From Pseudomonadota bacterium (GTDB taxonomy: Bacteria; Pseudomonadota; Alphaproteobacteria; Sphingomonadales; Sphingomonadaceae), in NCBI GenBank assembly GCA_023433305.1, contig JAEZCZ010000074.1, positions 1 to 12,594 on the forward strand: 12,594 nt of DNA. Direction: 5' to 3'. A program made the translations under genes and the position numbers. Below the pieces are notes generated by a model. It saw nothing but the letters and a program-made list of their open reading frames with translations, was not told the origin of the DNA and ran no database searches. Below, piece by piece: positions 1 to 6,588 of this stretch (position 1 is the stretch's first letter; the number at the start of each line of letters is the position of its first letter).

Positions 1-284
1 CCGCCGACCTTGTCCCGCTCCAGCCGCCGCCGCAGCCCTCCGGCACAGCCGACGATCTCACGCGAATCAAAGGTCTCGGTCCCAAGCTGGCGGAGACGTT
101 GACCGGTCTCGGCGTGACATCGTTCGCGCAAATCGCCGCCTGGGATGACGCCGACATAGACCGGATCGACGCGCAGCTCGGTCGATTCCAAGGCCGCATC
201 CGGCGCGACGACTGGCCAGCGCAGGCGAAGCTGCTCGCGGCCGGCGATACCGCAGGCTACGAAGCCAAGTTCGGGAAGCTCTAG
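1..284 (+). CDS. Helix-hairpin-helix domain protein, C-terminal end (5' partial)
   Basis: The reading frame is open from the first complete codon at base 3 to the TAG at 282-284, giving 93 residues; the start lies outside the window. A Pro-rich stretch (residues 5-12) leads into LTRIKGLGPKLAETL, a classic helix-hairpin-helix turn (GLG flanked by helices). This is followed by a second helical segment, TSFAQIAAWDDADIDRID, and the tail GRIRRDDWPAQAKLLAAGD. The same fold and tail are found in sphingomonad hypothetical proteins and, as I recall, at the C-terminus of some alphaproteobacterial L21 and NuoE-like proteins. The domain usually mediates non-sequence-specific DNA or protein contacts, but the role of this protein cannot be told from its end. 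A GGAACC motif follows shortly after the stop. Confidence 0.75.
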   Translation, partial: ADLVPLQPPPQPSGTADDLTRIKGLGPKLAETLTGLGVTSFAQIAAWDDADIDRIDAQLGRFQGRIRRDDWPAQAKLLAAGDTAGYEAKFGKL

Positions 285-292
285 CCACCGCG

Positions 293-318
293 GGAACCAT
301 AAGACGCGCTTTGATTTG
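293..318 (+). promoter_or_regulatory. Possible EcfG-type (general stress sigma) promoter
   Basis: GGAAC at 293-297 matches the -35 element of alphaproteobacterial EcfG promoters. At the expected distance (18 bases) there is only TTG at 316-318, a poor match to the GTT core. It lies 42 bases upstream of the response regulator start. Single-domain response regulators often belong to the EcfG regulon in sphingomonads, which is why the site is listed. The -10 half is weak. Confidence 0.2.
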
Positions 319-359
319 GTACTGGGGGCCGTGTCGCAGGCCTTTGGAGACCACTCGCC

Positions 360-749
360 ATGGCAATCCCGCAGTCGCAGGAAAGGCCCAGGGTCCTCGT
401 CGTCGAGGACGAGTTCATCATTGCGCTCGACCTGTCGGAAACGGTGAAGGACCTCGGATACGAGCTCGACGGCCCTTATTCGGATCGAACGAATGCGCTC
501 GAAGCGCTCGAGGACGATTTTCCCGACTGCGCGATCCTCGACGTGTTCACCGCAGACGGCGAGGTCTATCCGCTTGCTGATCGGCTTTCCGAGGCCGGCG
601 TGCCGATCATATTTTATTCGGGCCACGTGCCACCGGAGGAACTCAGGGGGCGCTATCCCGAGGCGCAGGCCTGCGCGAAGCCCTGCCCGCCGGACCGGCT
701 GATCGACGCACTGCAGGAAGCCGTCGGCCGTATCCACCTCGCAGTCTAG
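360..749 (+). CDS. Single-domain response regulator (receiver only)
   Basis: This 129-residue protein is a lone receiver (REC) domain with no output domain, so it probably passes phosphate on or acts by protein contact. Conserved residues are visible: the acidic pair E16-D17 in VVEDE, phospho-acceptor D61 in AILDVF, the switch Ser S87 in FYSGH, and the invariant Lys K107 in ACAKPC. The ATG at 360 is preceded by GGAG at 346-349 with a ten-base gap. The loop after beta-4 reads FYSGHVPPEEL, so it is not the FATGY-signature subclass represented by Sphingomonas SdrG. No histidine kinase is nearby, so it is an orphan. It is followed 50 bp later by gcdH, with a strong hairpin between them. Family assignment is firm; partner and role are unknown. 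Confidence 0.92.
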   Translation: MAIPQSQERPRVLVVEDEFIIALDLSETVKDLGYELDGPYSDRTNALEALEDDFPDCAILDVFTADGEVYPLADRLSEAGVPIIFYSGHVPPEELRGRYPEAQACAKPCPPDRLIDALQEAVGRIHLAV

Positions 750-764
750 ATTGGCATAACGCCC

Positions 765-793
765 CCGCGAACGCTAAGGGCGCTCGCGGAGGA
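765..793 (+). promoter_or_regulatory. Hairpin abutting the gcdH ribosome-binding site
   Basis: CCGCGAACGC (765-774) pairs with GCGCTCGCGG (780-789) at nine of ten positions around a five-base loop, with one A.C mismatch. The last two G of the stem are also the first two of the Shine-Dalgarno sequence GGAGGA (788-793). No T-run follows, so it is unlikely to be an intrinsic terminator of the response regulator gene. It may limit ribosome access to gcdH or stabilise the mRNA. Confidence 0.45.
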
Positions 794-799
794 TTGCGC

Positions 800-1984
800 A
801 TGGCCGGAATGGTGGCTTTCGACTGGACGGACCCGCTCGACCTGGAAAGCCAGCTCGGCGAAGAAGAGCGGATGATCCGCGACGCCGCGCGCGCCTTCGC
901 GCAGGGCGAACTCCAGCCCCGGGTGATCGACGCGTACCGCGACGAAGTCATGGCGCCCGAACTCTTTCCGCTCATGGGACAAGCGGGGCTACTCGGTGTA
1001 ACGATCCCGGAGACGTTCGGCGGTGCGGGCGCGGGCTATGTAGCCTACGGCCTCGTCGCACGCGAGATCGAGCGCGTCGATTCTGGGTACCGCTCGATGG
1101 CCTCGGTGCAGTCCAGTCTCGTGATGTATCCGATTCACGCCTACGGCTCGGACGAACAAAGGGCGAAGTACCTGCCGGGGTTGGCGCGCGGCGAGTTGAT
1201 CGGCTGCTTCGGGCTGACCGAGCCCGACTCGGGCTCCGATCCAAGCTCGATGCGTACCGTCGCGCGTGCCGATGGCGATGGCTTCGTCATTTCCGGGAGC
1301 AAGATCTGGATCACCAATTCGCCGTTCGCCGACGTCTTCGTGGTTTGGGCCAAGAGCGAAGCTCAAGGCGGCAAGGTGCGCGGGTTCGTGCTCGAAAAGG
1401 GCATGCCTGGCCTGTCGGCGCCGAAGATCGAAGGCAAACTATCTCTTCGCGCCTCGCCCACCGGCATGATCGTTCTGGACGAGGTCCGGGTTGGCCCCGA
1501 TGCGATTCTGCCCGGTGCCGAAGGCATGAGCGGGCCGTTCGGTTGCCTCAACCGTGCCCGTTATGGCATCTCGTGGGGTGCGATGGGCGCGGCCGAATTC
1601 TGCCTTGCTGCCGTCCGGACCTATGGCCTCGACCGCAAGCAGTTCGGCAAACCGCTCGCGGCGAACCAACTCTACCAGAAGAAGCTGGCCGACATGACGA
1701 CCGAGATCGCGCTTGGGCTGCAAGGCAGCCTGCGCGTCGGCCGCCTGATGGAAGAGGGCCGTTTCGCGCCCGACATGATCAGCCTGGTCAAGCGCAACAA
1801 CGCCGGCAAGGCGCTCGAGATCGCCCGCTGGGCGCGCGACATGCACGGCGGCAACGGCATCTCCGAGGAATACCAGGTCATGCGCCACATGACCAATCTC
1901 GAGACCGTTAACACCTACGAGGGGACGCATGATGTTCATGCGCTGATCCTCGGGCGCGCGATCACGGGAATCGCGGCTTTCTGA
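800..1984 (+). CDS. gcdH: Glutaryl-CoA dehydrogenase
   Basis: This FAD enzyme of the acyl-CoA dehydrogenase family oxidises and decarboxylates glutaryl-CoA to crotonyl-CoA and CO2, in lysine, tryptophan and benzoyl-CoA-type catabolism. The 394-residue protein follows human GCDH closely. VDSGYRS carries R98, the counterpart of the glutaryl-specific Arg94. FGLTEPDSGSDPSS and WITNS are the FAD/substrate signatures. The catalytic base is E374 in NTYEGTHDVHALILGRAI. I place the start at ATG 800 because GGAGGA at 788-793 sits six bases upstream; a TTG at 794 would overlap that site. Length is normal for a bacterial GcdH without a targeting peptide. No other glutarate-pathway gene is visible, so the pathway must be completed elsewhere. 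Confidence 0.96.
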   Translation: MAGMVAFDWTDPLDLESQLGEEERMIRDAARAFAQGELQPRVIDAYRDEVMAPELFPLMGQAGLLGVTIPETFGGAGAGYVAYGLVAREIERVDSGYRSMASVQSSLVMYPIHAYGSDEQRAKYLPGLARGELIGCFGLTEPDSGSDPSSMRTVARADGDGFVISGSKIWITNSPFADVFVVWAKSEAQGGKVRGFVLEKGMPGLSAPKIEGKLSLRASPTGMIVLDEVRVGPDAILPGAEGMSGPFGCLNRARYGISWGAMGAAEFCLAAVRTYGLDRKQFGKPLAANQLYQKKLADMTTEIALGLQGSLRVGRLMEEGRFAPDMISLVKRNNAGKALEIARWARDMHGGNGISEEYQVMRHMTNLETVNTYEGTHDVHALILGRAITGIAAF

Positions 1985-2001
1985 ACTCGAGGACAGCGCT
2001 C

Positions 2002-2030
2002 TTGCCGGGCTAGTGCGCGCCCGATAGTGT
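2002..2030 (+). promoter_or_regulatory. Candidate promoter giving a leaderless serine hydrolase mRNA
   Basis: TTGCCG (2002-2007), a 17-base spacer and TAGTGT (2025-2030) form a weak sigma70-like promoter. Transcription would begin about seven bases later, at or next to the GTG start codon at 2037. That would fit the lack of any Shine-Dalgarno sequence before this gene. Both hexamers are poor matches. Confidence 0.22.
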
Positions 2031-2036
2031 ATTGCT

Positions 2037-3161
2037 GTGTTAAAGCAGCGCGAGACCAATTCGGCCGACTCGTGGGCCAGTGACTTACACGCCGCGAAGC
2101 CGGCTCCGGCGCTGTCATGCGCCGTCGCCGGGCCCAGGGACGTGCTTTGGGCGACTGCCTTGGGATCGGCGGATCTGGAGCTCGAGGTGGCCGCCCTGCC
2201 CCATCACCGTTTCCGAATCGGCTCAGTCAGCAAGGTCCTGACGACGACTGCCGCTGCACGGCTGGTGTCCCGTGGGCTGCTCGAACTCGACACGCCGATC
2301 TCGTATTGGATGCCCGACTTGCCTGCGCACCACCGCGCGACCACGTTGCGCCAGTTGTTCACACACCGCGGCGGCGTGCGCCATTACCTGCCCAAGGACT
2401 TCGACCCGAGACAGCCAGGTGGATCAATCTTCACCCGCGCCTCTTGGACCCGCGCGGAAATCCTGGCGGCGTTCATCGACGACGAGCTGGTGGCCCCGCC
2501 TGGGCAGGCAGTGACCTACTCTTCCTGGGGCTACACGCTCGCCTCGCTAGTCATGGAAGCCTCGGCTGGGTTGCCGTTCCTCGCGCTCATTGAGGAAGAG
2601 ATCACCCGGCCATTCGGTGTACCCTCGCTGATCGCGGACGAGCCAGGCAAGATCATCGCGGGGCGCGCGCGCGGCTATGTCGGAGAAGATGAGGGGCGGC
2701 GGCTGCAGACGCTGTTCTCCGACGCGGTCTTCCCCGATCCCGGCGACAGTTGGTCTAACGCCCTGCCCATTAACCCGGCCTATTGCTGGGCCGGGGCCGG
2801 TTTCTTGATGAGCATGCCCGAGCTGGCTCGCTTCGGAGCTTCGCTCCTCGATGGGCCGGAGAGCGTGATCACGTCCGAGCAACGCAATCTGCTCCTCACT
2901 CCGCTGACCGCGAAGACCGAACAAAGCCCGCCGCTGGGTCTTGGCTGGCGCATTGACAGCGATCAGCAAGGCCGCCTGCGATGGCATCATGCGGGTGCGA
3001 CGCCCGGCGGGCGGGCGTTGCTGGTCATCTATCCGGAGGAAGGGCTGGCGATCGCGCTGGCGAGCAATGCCATGACCATGCCCGGCGACGTGCTCGGGCC
3101 TTCATCCGAGCTTGCTGATCTGTTCGGCTGGGATCAGGCCGCGTGGAGCACGCCGCGGTAA
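2037..3161 (+). CDS. Serine hydrolase, beta-lactamase / LACTB-like family
   Basis: This 374-residue protein has the penicillin-binding/class C fold seen in LACTB-type peptidases and esterases. The nucleophile motif SxxK is SVSK at residues 63-66 (FRIGSVSKVLT). The second motif is YSS at 161-163 in place of the class C YAN, and the third is HAG at 318-320 in place of KTG. The blocks LRQLFTHRGGVRHYLP and YCWAGAGFLMSMPELARFG are typical of LACTB relatives. I see no signal peptide, so it appears cytoplasmic. The start is uncertain: GTG 2037 has no Shine-Dalgarno sequence, although the frame is open from there and the fold begins soon after. It converges on mreB, and the two coding ends overlap by 28 bp. 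Substrate unknown; it should not be read as a resistance gene. Confidence 0.85.
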   Translation: MLKQRETNSADSWASDLHAAKPAPALSCAVAGPRDVLWATALGSADLELEVAALPHHRFRIGSVSKVLTTTAAARLVSRGLLELDTPISYWMPDLPAHHRATTLRQLFTHRGGVRHYLPKDFDPRQPGGSIFTRASWTRAEILAAFIDDELVAPPGQAVTYSSWGYTLASLVMEASAGLPFLALIEEEITRPFGVPSLIADEPGKIIAGRARGYVGEDEGRRLQTLFSDAVFPDPGDSWSNALPINPAYCWAGAGFLMSMPELARFGASLLDGPESVITSEQRNLLLTPLTAKTEQSPPLGLGWRIDSDQQGRLRWHHAGATPGGRALLVIYPEEGLAIALASNAMTMPGDVLGPSSELADLFGWDQAAWSTPR

Positions 3162-4174
3162 CCTCTTTCCTCGAGCGCACGCCCCGCACCGAGCGCCACG
3201 CAGTTTAGCGGGTCGTCGGCGAGGCGGACGGGCAGGCCAGTCACGCGCGAGATCACGCGGTCAATGCCGTGGAGCAGCGAGCCGCCGCCCGTCATCACGA
3301 TGCCCTGATCGAGTATGTCGGCGGCAATCTCGGGCGCGGTGCTTTCGAGCGCGCGGCGCACGGTGTCGACGATCTGCGCGACAGGGCTGCCGAGCGCTTC
3401 GGCGAGGTCGGCGCGTGTGATCGTCACCTCGCGCGGGATGCCCCGCACCGCGTCGCGCCCTCGGACCGTGATGGAGACCTCCTCGCCGTCGACGAGCGCG
3501 GAGCCGGCCTCTTTCTTGACCCGCTCGGCGGTCGCTTCTCCAATGTGCAGATTATGATGGCGACGCACGAACGACATGATCGCCTCGTCCATCTGGTCGC
3601 CACCCACGCGCTCGGACAGGCTCATGCTCATCCCGCCCACGCTCATCACGCCGACTTCGGTCGAGCCGCCGCCAATATCGACGACCATCGACCCCATCGG
3701 ATCGGTCACGGGTAGATCGGCGCCGATCGCGGCAGCCATCGGCTCGTCGATCAGCCAGACCTTCCGTGCGCCGGCGTTGGATGCGGCATCACGAATGGCG
3801 CGGCGCTCGACCGGTGTGGCCCCTGAAGGCACGCAGATCACGATCTCGGGGGTTTTCTTGAGCCGCGAAGACACGTTGGCGCGGGCCTTGCGAACGAAGT
3901 GCTTGATCATGTGCTCGGCCACTTCGAGATCGGCGATCACGCCGTTCCGTAGGGGGCGAATCGTCGTGAGATTGGCCGGCGTCTTGCCGAGCATCATCTT
4001 GGCATCGTCGCCGACCGCGCGAACCTTGGATATTCCGTTATTGGTCTCGATGGCCACCACCGACGGCTCGGCCAAAACGACGCCATGATCGCGCAGGTAT
4101 ACGACCGTATTGGCCGTGCCCAGGTCGATCGCCAGATCCGCCGAAGCGAACCGCATCACCTTCCAAATCGACAT
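3134..4174 (-). CDS. mreB: Rod shape-determining protein MreB (solitary copy)
   Basis: This bacterial actin homologue of 346 residues would form membrane-bound filaments guiding cell-wall synthesis. Actin-fold nucleotide motifs are present in order: phosphate-1 AIDLGTANTVVYL near residue 20, phosphate-2 VVDIGGGSTEVGVMS in the middle, and adenosine motif IVMTGGGSLLHGID near the C-terminus. The N-terminus MSIWKVMRF resembles the short amphipathic membrane-binding helix of Gram-negative MreB. I chose ATG 4174 because the upstream TTG would add seven residues that do not match the family; GGGA lies about eleven bases before the ATG. mreC and mreD, the usual partners, are not next to it, and the downstream neighbour is a convergent hydrolase. 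It may be a second MreB paralogue with a specialised role, but that needs the rest of the genome. Confidence 0.9.
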   Translation of the reverse strand: MSIWKVMRFASADLAIDLGTANTVVYLRDHGVVLAEPSVVAIETNNGISKVRAVGDDAKMMLGKTPANLTTIRPLRNGVIADLEVAEHMIKHFVRKARANVSSRLKKTPEIVICVPSGATPVERRAIRDAASNAGARKVWLIDEPMAAAIGADLPVTDPMGSMVVDIGGGSTEVGVMSVGGMSMSLSERVGGDQMDEAIMSFVRRHHNLHIGEATAERVKKEAGSALVDGEEVSITVRGRDAVRGIPREVTITRADLAEALGSPVAQIVDTVRRALESTAPEIAADILDQGIVMTGGGSLLHGIDRVISRVTGLPVRLADDPLNCVALGAGRALEERGYRGVLHAA

Positions 4175-4191
4175 ATATGTGCGAGTCCCGC

Positions 4192-4222
4192 CCAAACCCC
4201 CGGACGAGGGTTTGGCCGGGGG
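4192..4222 (-). promoter_or_regulatory. Interlocking inverted repeats in the mreB leader
   Basis: Stem A pairs 4192-4199 (CCAAACCC) with 4208-4215 (GGGTTTGG), eight perfect pairs with an eight-base loop. Stem B pairs 4197-4203 (CCCCCGG) with 4216-4222 (CCGGGGG), seven perfect pairs with a twelve-base loop. They share 4197-4199, so they are either alternatives or, if stem A is trimmed to five pairs, an H-type pseudoknot. The structure lies 18 to 48 bases upstream of the mreB ATG. No T-run follows on the minus strand, so it is not an ordinary intrinsic terminator for ferA. Confidence 0.45.
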
Positions 4223-4235
4223 ATCACTGTCGTTT

Positions 4236-4265
4236 GCTTTCCCTTATATTAACCAAGCGGAAAGC
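4236..4265 (-). promoter_or_regulatory. Dyad around a -10-like sequence upstream of mreB
   Basis: GCTTTCC (4236-4242) and GGAAAGC (4259-4265) are perfect 7-bp inverted arms with a 16-bp AT-rich centre. The centre contains TATAAG on the minus strand (4243-4248), a possible -10 element for mreB. No convincing -35 is visible. It may be the operator/promoter core of mreB. Confidence 0.3.
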
Positions 4266-4323
4266 ATCGGGATCTGGCGATTAGCGGTGGTTCACGAAAG
4301 ACGAACGGTGGCCGCGGCTCGGT

Positions 4324-6447
4324 TCAACGCGCCACGAGCATCAAGGCGTCGAGCGCTACGACTCCCTCGCCTTCCGGATGCACTATCACCGGATTGAGAT
4401 CGATCTCGCGGATTCGCGGATTGCCGGCCATCACTCGCCCGACCTGGACGATCAGCCCGGCGAGTGCCGCGACGTCGAGCGCCGGGGAGCCGCGGTAACC
4501 CTTGAGGATCGCCGCCTGCTTTAGGGCAAGGAGGCCTTCATGCACCGCAGCCTGGTCCATGTCGGGCGTGAACAGCTTCACGTCCTTGAGAATTTCCGCC
4601 GTCACGCCGCCAAATCCGGCGAGGACGACTGGCCCCCACTCCGGATCGTTCTTGGCGCCGACGATCATCTCGGTGCCCATGCGGCCCATCTTCTCAACCA
4701 GGACGCCGTCGAGTTGGATCGACGCATCGTAGTTCGAGACGTTCGCATACATGCGCGTGAACGCCTCGCGGACTTCGTCCGCCGACTTGAGGTTGAGGAT
4801 CACCCCGCCCGCGTCGCTCTTGTGGCCGAGCGCGGCGGCCTGGGCCTTCATCACCACAGGGAAGCCGATCGCCTCGGCGGCGGCGACAGCTTGATCGGCG
4901 TCGGCGGCAAACTGGCTCTCGGGGAAAGCGATGCCGAGCGGGCGAAGAAGCTCCTTGGCCTTGTACTCGGGCACCACGCCCGAGACCGCGTCGAGGCCCG
5001 TCACTGCGATGGGTTCGCCCGAGCGATCCTCGAGATCGCGCTTGGCAAGATCGGCAAGGCGCGCGATCGCGCGATAGGCACGCTCGGTGCTCGGGAACCA
5101 CGGAATGCCGACCTTGCGCAGGCCTTCGATGTACTCTGCCGGCACCGTGGCGCCCTCGTCGACGCCGGCGAACACCAGCGGCTTGGGGAAAGTGCCGTCC
5201 TCTAACACCTTGATGATGTGCGGGAACTTGATGCCGCTGGTGATCGGGTCGGACTGGATGATCGAGGCGACCACGGACCCGACACGCTCATCGTCGAGCA
5301 GAGCGGTCAGCACTTTGGTATATATCTCGGGCTCGGAAAGGCCGAGCGCAGTGATATCGGTGGGATTCGAGACCGGCACGAAGTCCGGCAGGATCGCGCG
5401 CAGTGCCGGGCTGTTGTCATCGTCGAGGTGGATCAGGTCGAGCCCGATATCCTCGGCAATGTCGAAGGCCAGGCCGCGCAACGCGCCGCTCTCGCCCAGC
5501 ACCGCCATGTTGGCGCCGGGCAGCGCAGGGCAGCGCAGGGCGATCTCGGTGATGTCGCCGAGCTCCTCGAGAGTATCGGCGAAGATCACGCCCTCGCGCG
5601 CGAGCTTGGCTTTCATCAGCTGGTAGTCGCCAGCCATCGCGCCGGTGTGCGTGGCGGCCGATTCCTGCGCCTTGTTGGACTTGCCGGGATGCAGCATCAC
5701 GATCGGCTTGCCCGCCTGGCGCGCACGGCGTGCTGCGGCGATGAAGGCTTTGGGTCGGCGGAGGCTTTCGACATACATCGCGATGACGTGGGTGTCCTCG
5801 TCATCGATCAGCCATTCGACGTAGTCCTCGACGCCCGAGGCCGCCTCGTTGCCGGTCGAGACGGAAGTCGAGACGTAGAGGTCGCGTGGGTGCAACGCCG
5901 TTGCGAGCACGGCGGCGAGCGCGCCGGACTGGCTGGCGATGCCCACCGCGCGCGTACCCTTGGGTGGCGTGCGCATGTTGGTCTCGACGAAGGTCAGCGG
6001 CACGCGCTCGACGTAATTGGTGCAGCCGAGGCAGTTCGGGCCTTCGATCACCATGCCGTGCTCTTGCGCGATACGTCCCAGCTCTTCCTGGTCGCGCATC
6101 CCTTCCTCGCCCGCCTCGGAGAAGCCGGCCGAGTAGATCACCACCGCGCCGCACTTGCGCGCGGCGAGGCTGCGGACGGTGTCGAGCACGAACGGCCGCG
6201 GGATTGCCAGTACCGCGCAATCGATGCCTTCGGGCAGCTCGTCGACCGAGTGATAGACCTTGAGGCCAAGCAGCTCGTCGCGCTTGGGGTTCACCGGGTA
6301 GATGTCGCCGGCGAACTCGTACTGGACGAGGTTGTTGAGCAGCGTCGCGCCGAGCGCGCCCTTGCGGTCCGATGCACCGATCACGGCCACCGACTTGGGC
6401 CGCAGTAGGCGATCGATCTGCTCGTTGGTGAAACGCCGCTCGGTCAT
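4324..6447 (-). CDS. ferA: NDP-forming acyl-CoA synthetase, probable feruloyl-CoA synthetase FerA
   Basis: This 707-residue fused alpha-beta enzyme of the ADP-forming acetyl-CoA synthetase family would activate hydroxycinnamates to CoA thioesters with ATP. Order of domains: a Rossmann CoA-binding domain (about 15-135; SVAVIGASDRKG, YPVNPK, EGPNCLG), a ligase-CoA domain with the phospho-histidine H267 in ATHTGAMAGD, then a C-terminal ATP-grasp domain from about 475 (FPVVMKAQ, LGHKSDAGGV, VLAGFGG, IREIDLNPVIV). No GNAT domain is present, so it is not a PatZ-type protein acetylase. ATG 6447 has GGGAG nine bases upstream. Substrate is inferred from context: ferB lies directly upstream on the same strand and a MarR gene is divergent, the order I recall from Sphingobium SYK-6, whose FerA is of this NDP-forming type. 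On its sequence alone I would call it only an acyl-CoA synthetase. Confidence 0.85.
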   Translation of the reverse strand: MTERRFTNEQIDRLLRPKSVAVIGASDRKGALGATLLNNLVQYEFAGDIYPVNPKRDELLGLKVYHSVDELPEGIDCAVLAIPRPFVLDTVRSLAARKCGAVVIYSAGFSEAGEEGMRDQEELGRIAQEHGMVIEGPNCLGCTNYVERVPLTFVETNMRTPPKGTRAVGIASQSGALAAVLATALHPRDLYVSTSVSTGNEAASGVEDYVEWLIDDEDTHVIAMYVESLRRPKAFIAAARRARQAGKPIVMLHPGKSNKAQESAATHTGAMAGDYQLMKAKLAREGVIFADTLEELGDITEIALRCPALPGANMAVLGESGALRGLAFDIAEDIGLDLIHLDDDNSPALRAILPDFVPVSNPTDITALGLSEPEIYTKVLTALLDDERVGSVVASIIQSDPITSGIKFPHIIKVLEDGTFPKPLVFAGVDEGATVPAEYIEGLRKVGIPWFPSTERAYRAIARLADLAKRDLEDRSGEPIAVTGLDAVSGVVPEYKAKELLRPLGIAFPESQFAADADQAVAAAEAIGFPVVMKAQAAALGHKSDAGGVILNLKSADEVREAFTRMYANVSNYDASIQLDGVLVEKMGRMGTEMIVGAKNDPEWGPVVLAGFGGVTAEILKDVKLFTPDMDQAAVHEGLLALKQAAILKGYRGSPALDVAALAGLIVQVGRVMAGNPRIREIDLNPVIVHPEGEGVVALDALMLVAR

Positions 6448-6493
6448 CGTGAATCACTCCCTTTCGCGCGTCGCCGTAGCGCCCACCCTCAGG

Positions 6494-6584
6494 TTCGTCA
6501 TCCCCGCGCGAGCGGGGACCCAGAGCGGTGACGCGCTGTGCGCGGTTGCTTGTCGCTGGATCCCCGCTGAGCGGGGAGAACGAA
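6494..6584. repeat. REP-like paired-hairpin element between ferB and ferA
   Basis: Two arms of about 29 bp (6494-6522 and 6556-6584) are near-perfect inverted copies. The left begins TTCGTCATCCCCGC and the right ends GCGGGGAGAACGAA. Each arm is itself a hairpin: CCCCGC 6502-6507 with GCGGGG 6512-6517, and CCCCGC 6562-6567 with GCGGGG 6571-6576. The arms end in CCCAG and begin with CTGGA. This architecture resembles dispersed REP/BIME-type elements common in sphingomonads and other proteobacteria. The element starts five bases after the ferB stop and fills most of the gap, so it will be transcribed within the ferBA message. Confidence 0.75.
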
Positions 6585-6588
6585 GGAT

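Noticed and set aside
1439..2059. 206-codon minus-strand frame opposite gcdH
   Set aside because: Antisense shadow; gcdH is unambiguous.
2037..3161. AmpC-type antibiotic resistance beta-lactamase
   Set aside because: No signal peptide, and the second and third motifs (YSS, HAG) differ from class C enzymes.
4192..4222. Intrinsic terminator of ferA
   Set aside because: No T-run follows on the minus strand, it lies about 100 bp past the stop, and two interlocking stems are not terminator-like.
5218..6408. 396-codon open frame on the plus strand opposite ferA
   Set aside because: Antisense shadow of a well-supported gene; no family motifs and no Shine-Dalgarno support.
4324..6447. PatZ/Pat-type protein acetyltransferase acting on Acs
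   Set aside because: The CoA-ligase and ATP-grasp parts are present but there is no C-terminal GNAT domain, and the ferB neighbour gives a better explanation.
6494..6584. CRISPR-like repeat pair
   Set aside because: Only two arms, inverted rather than direct, with no spacer series; fits a REP-like element.
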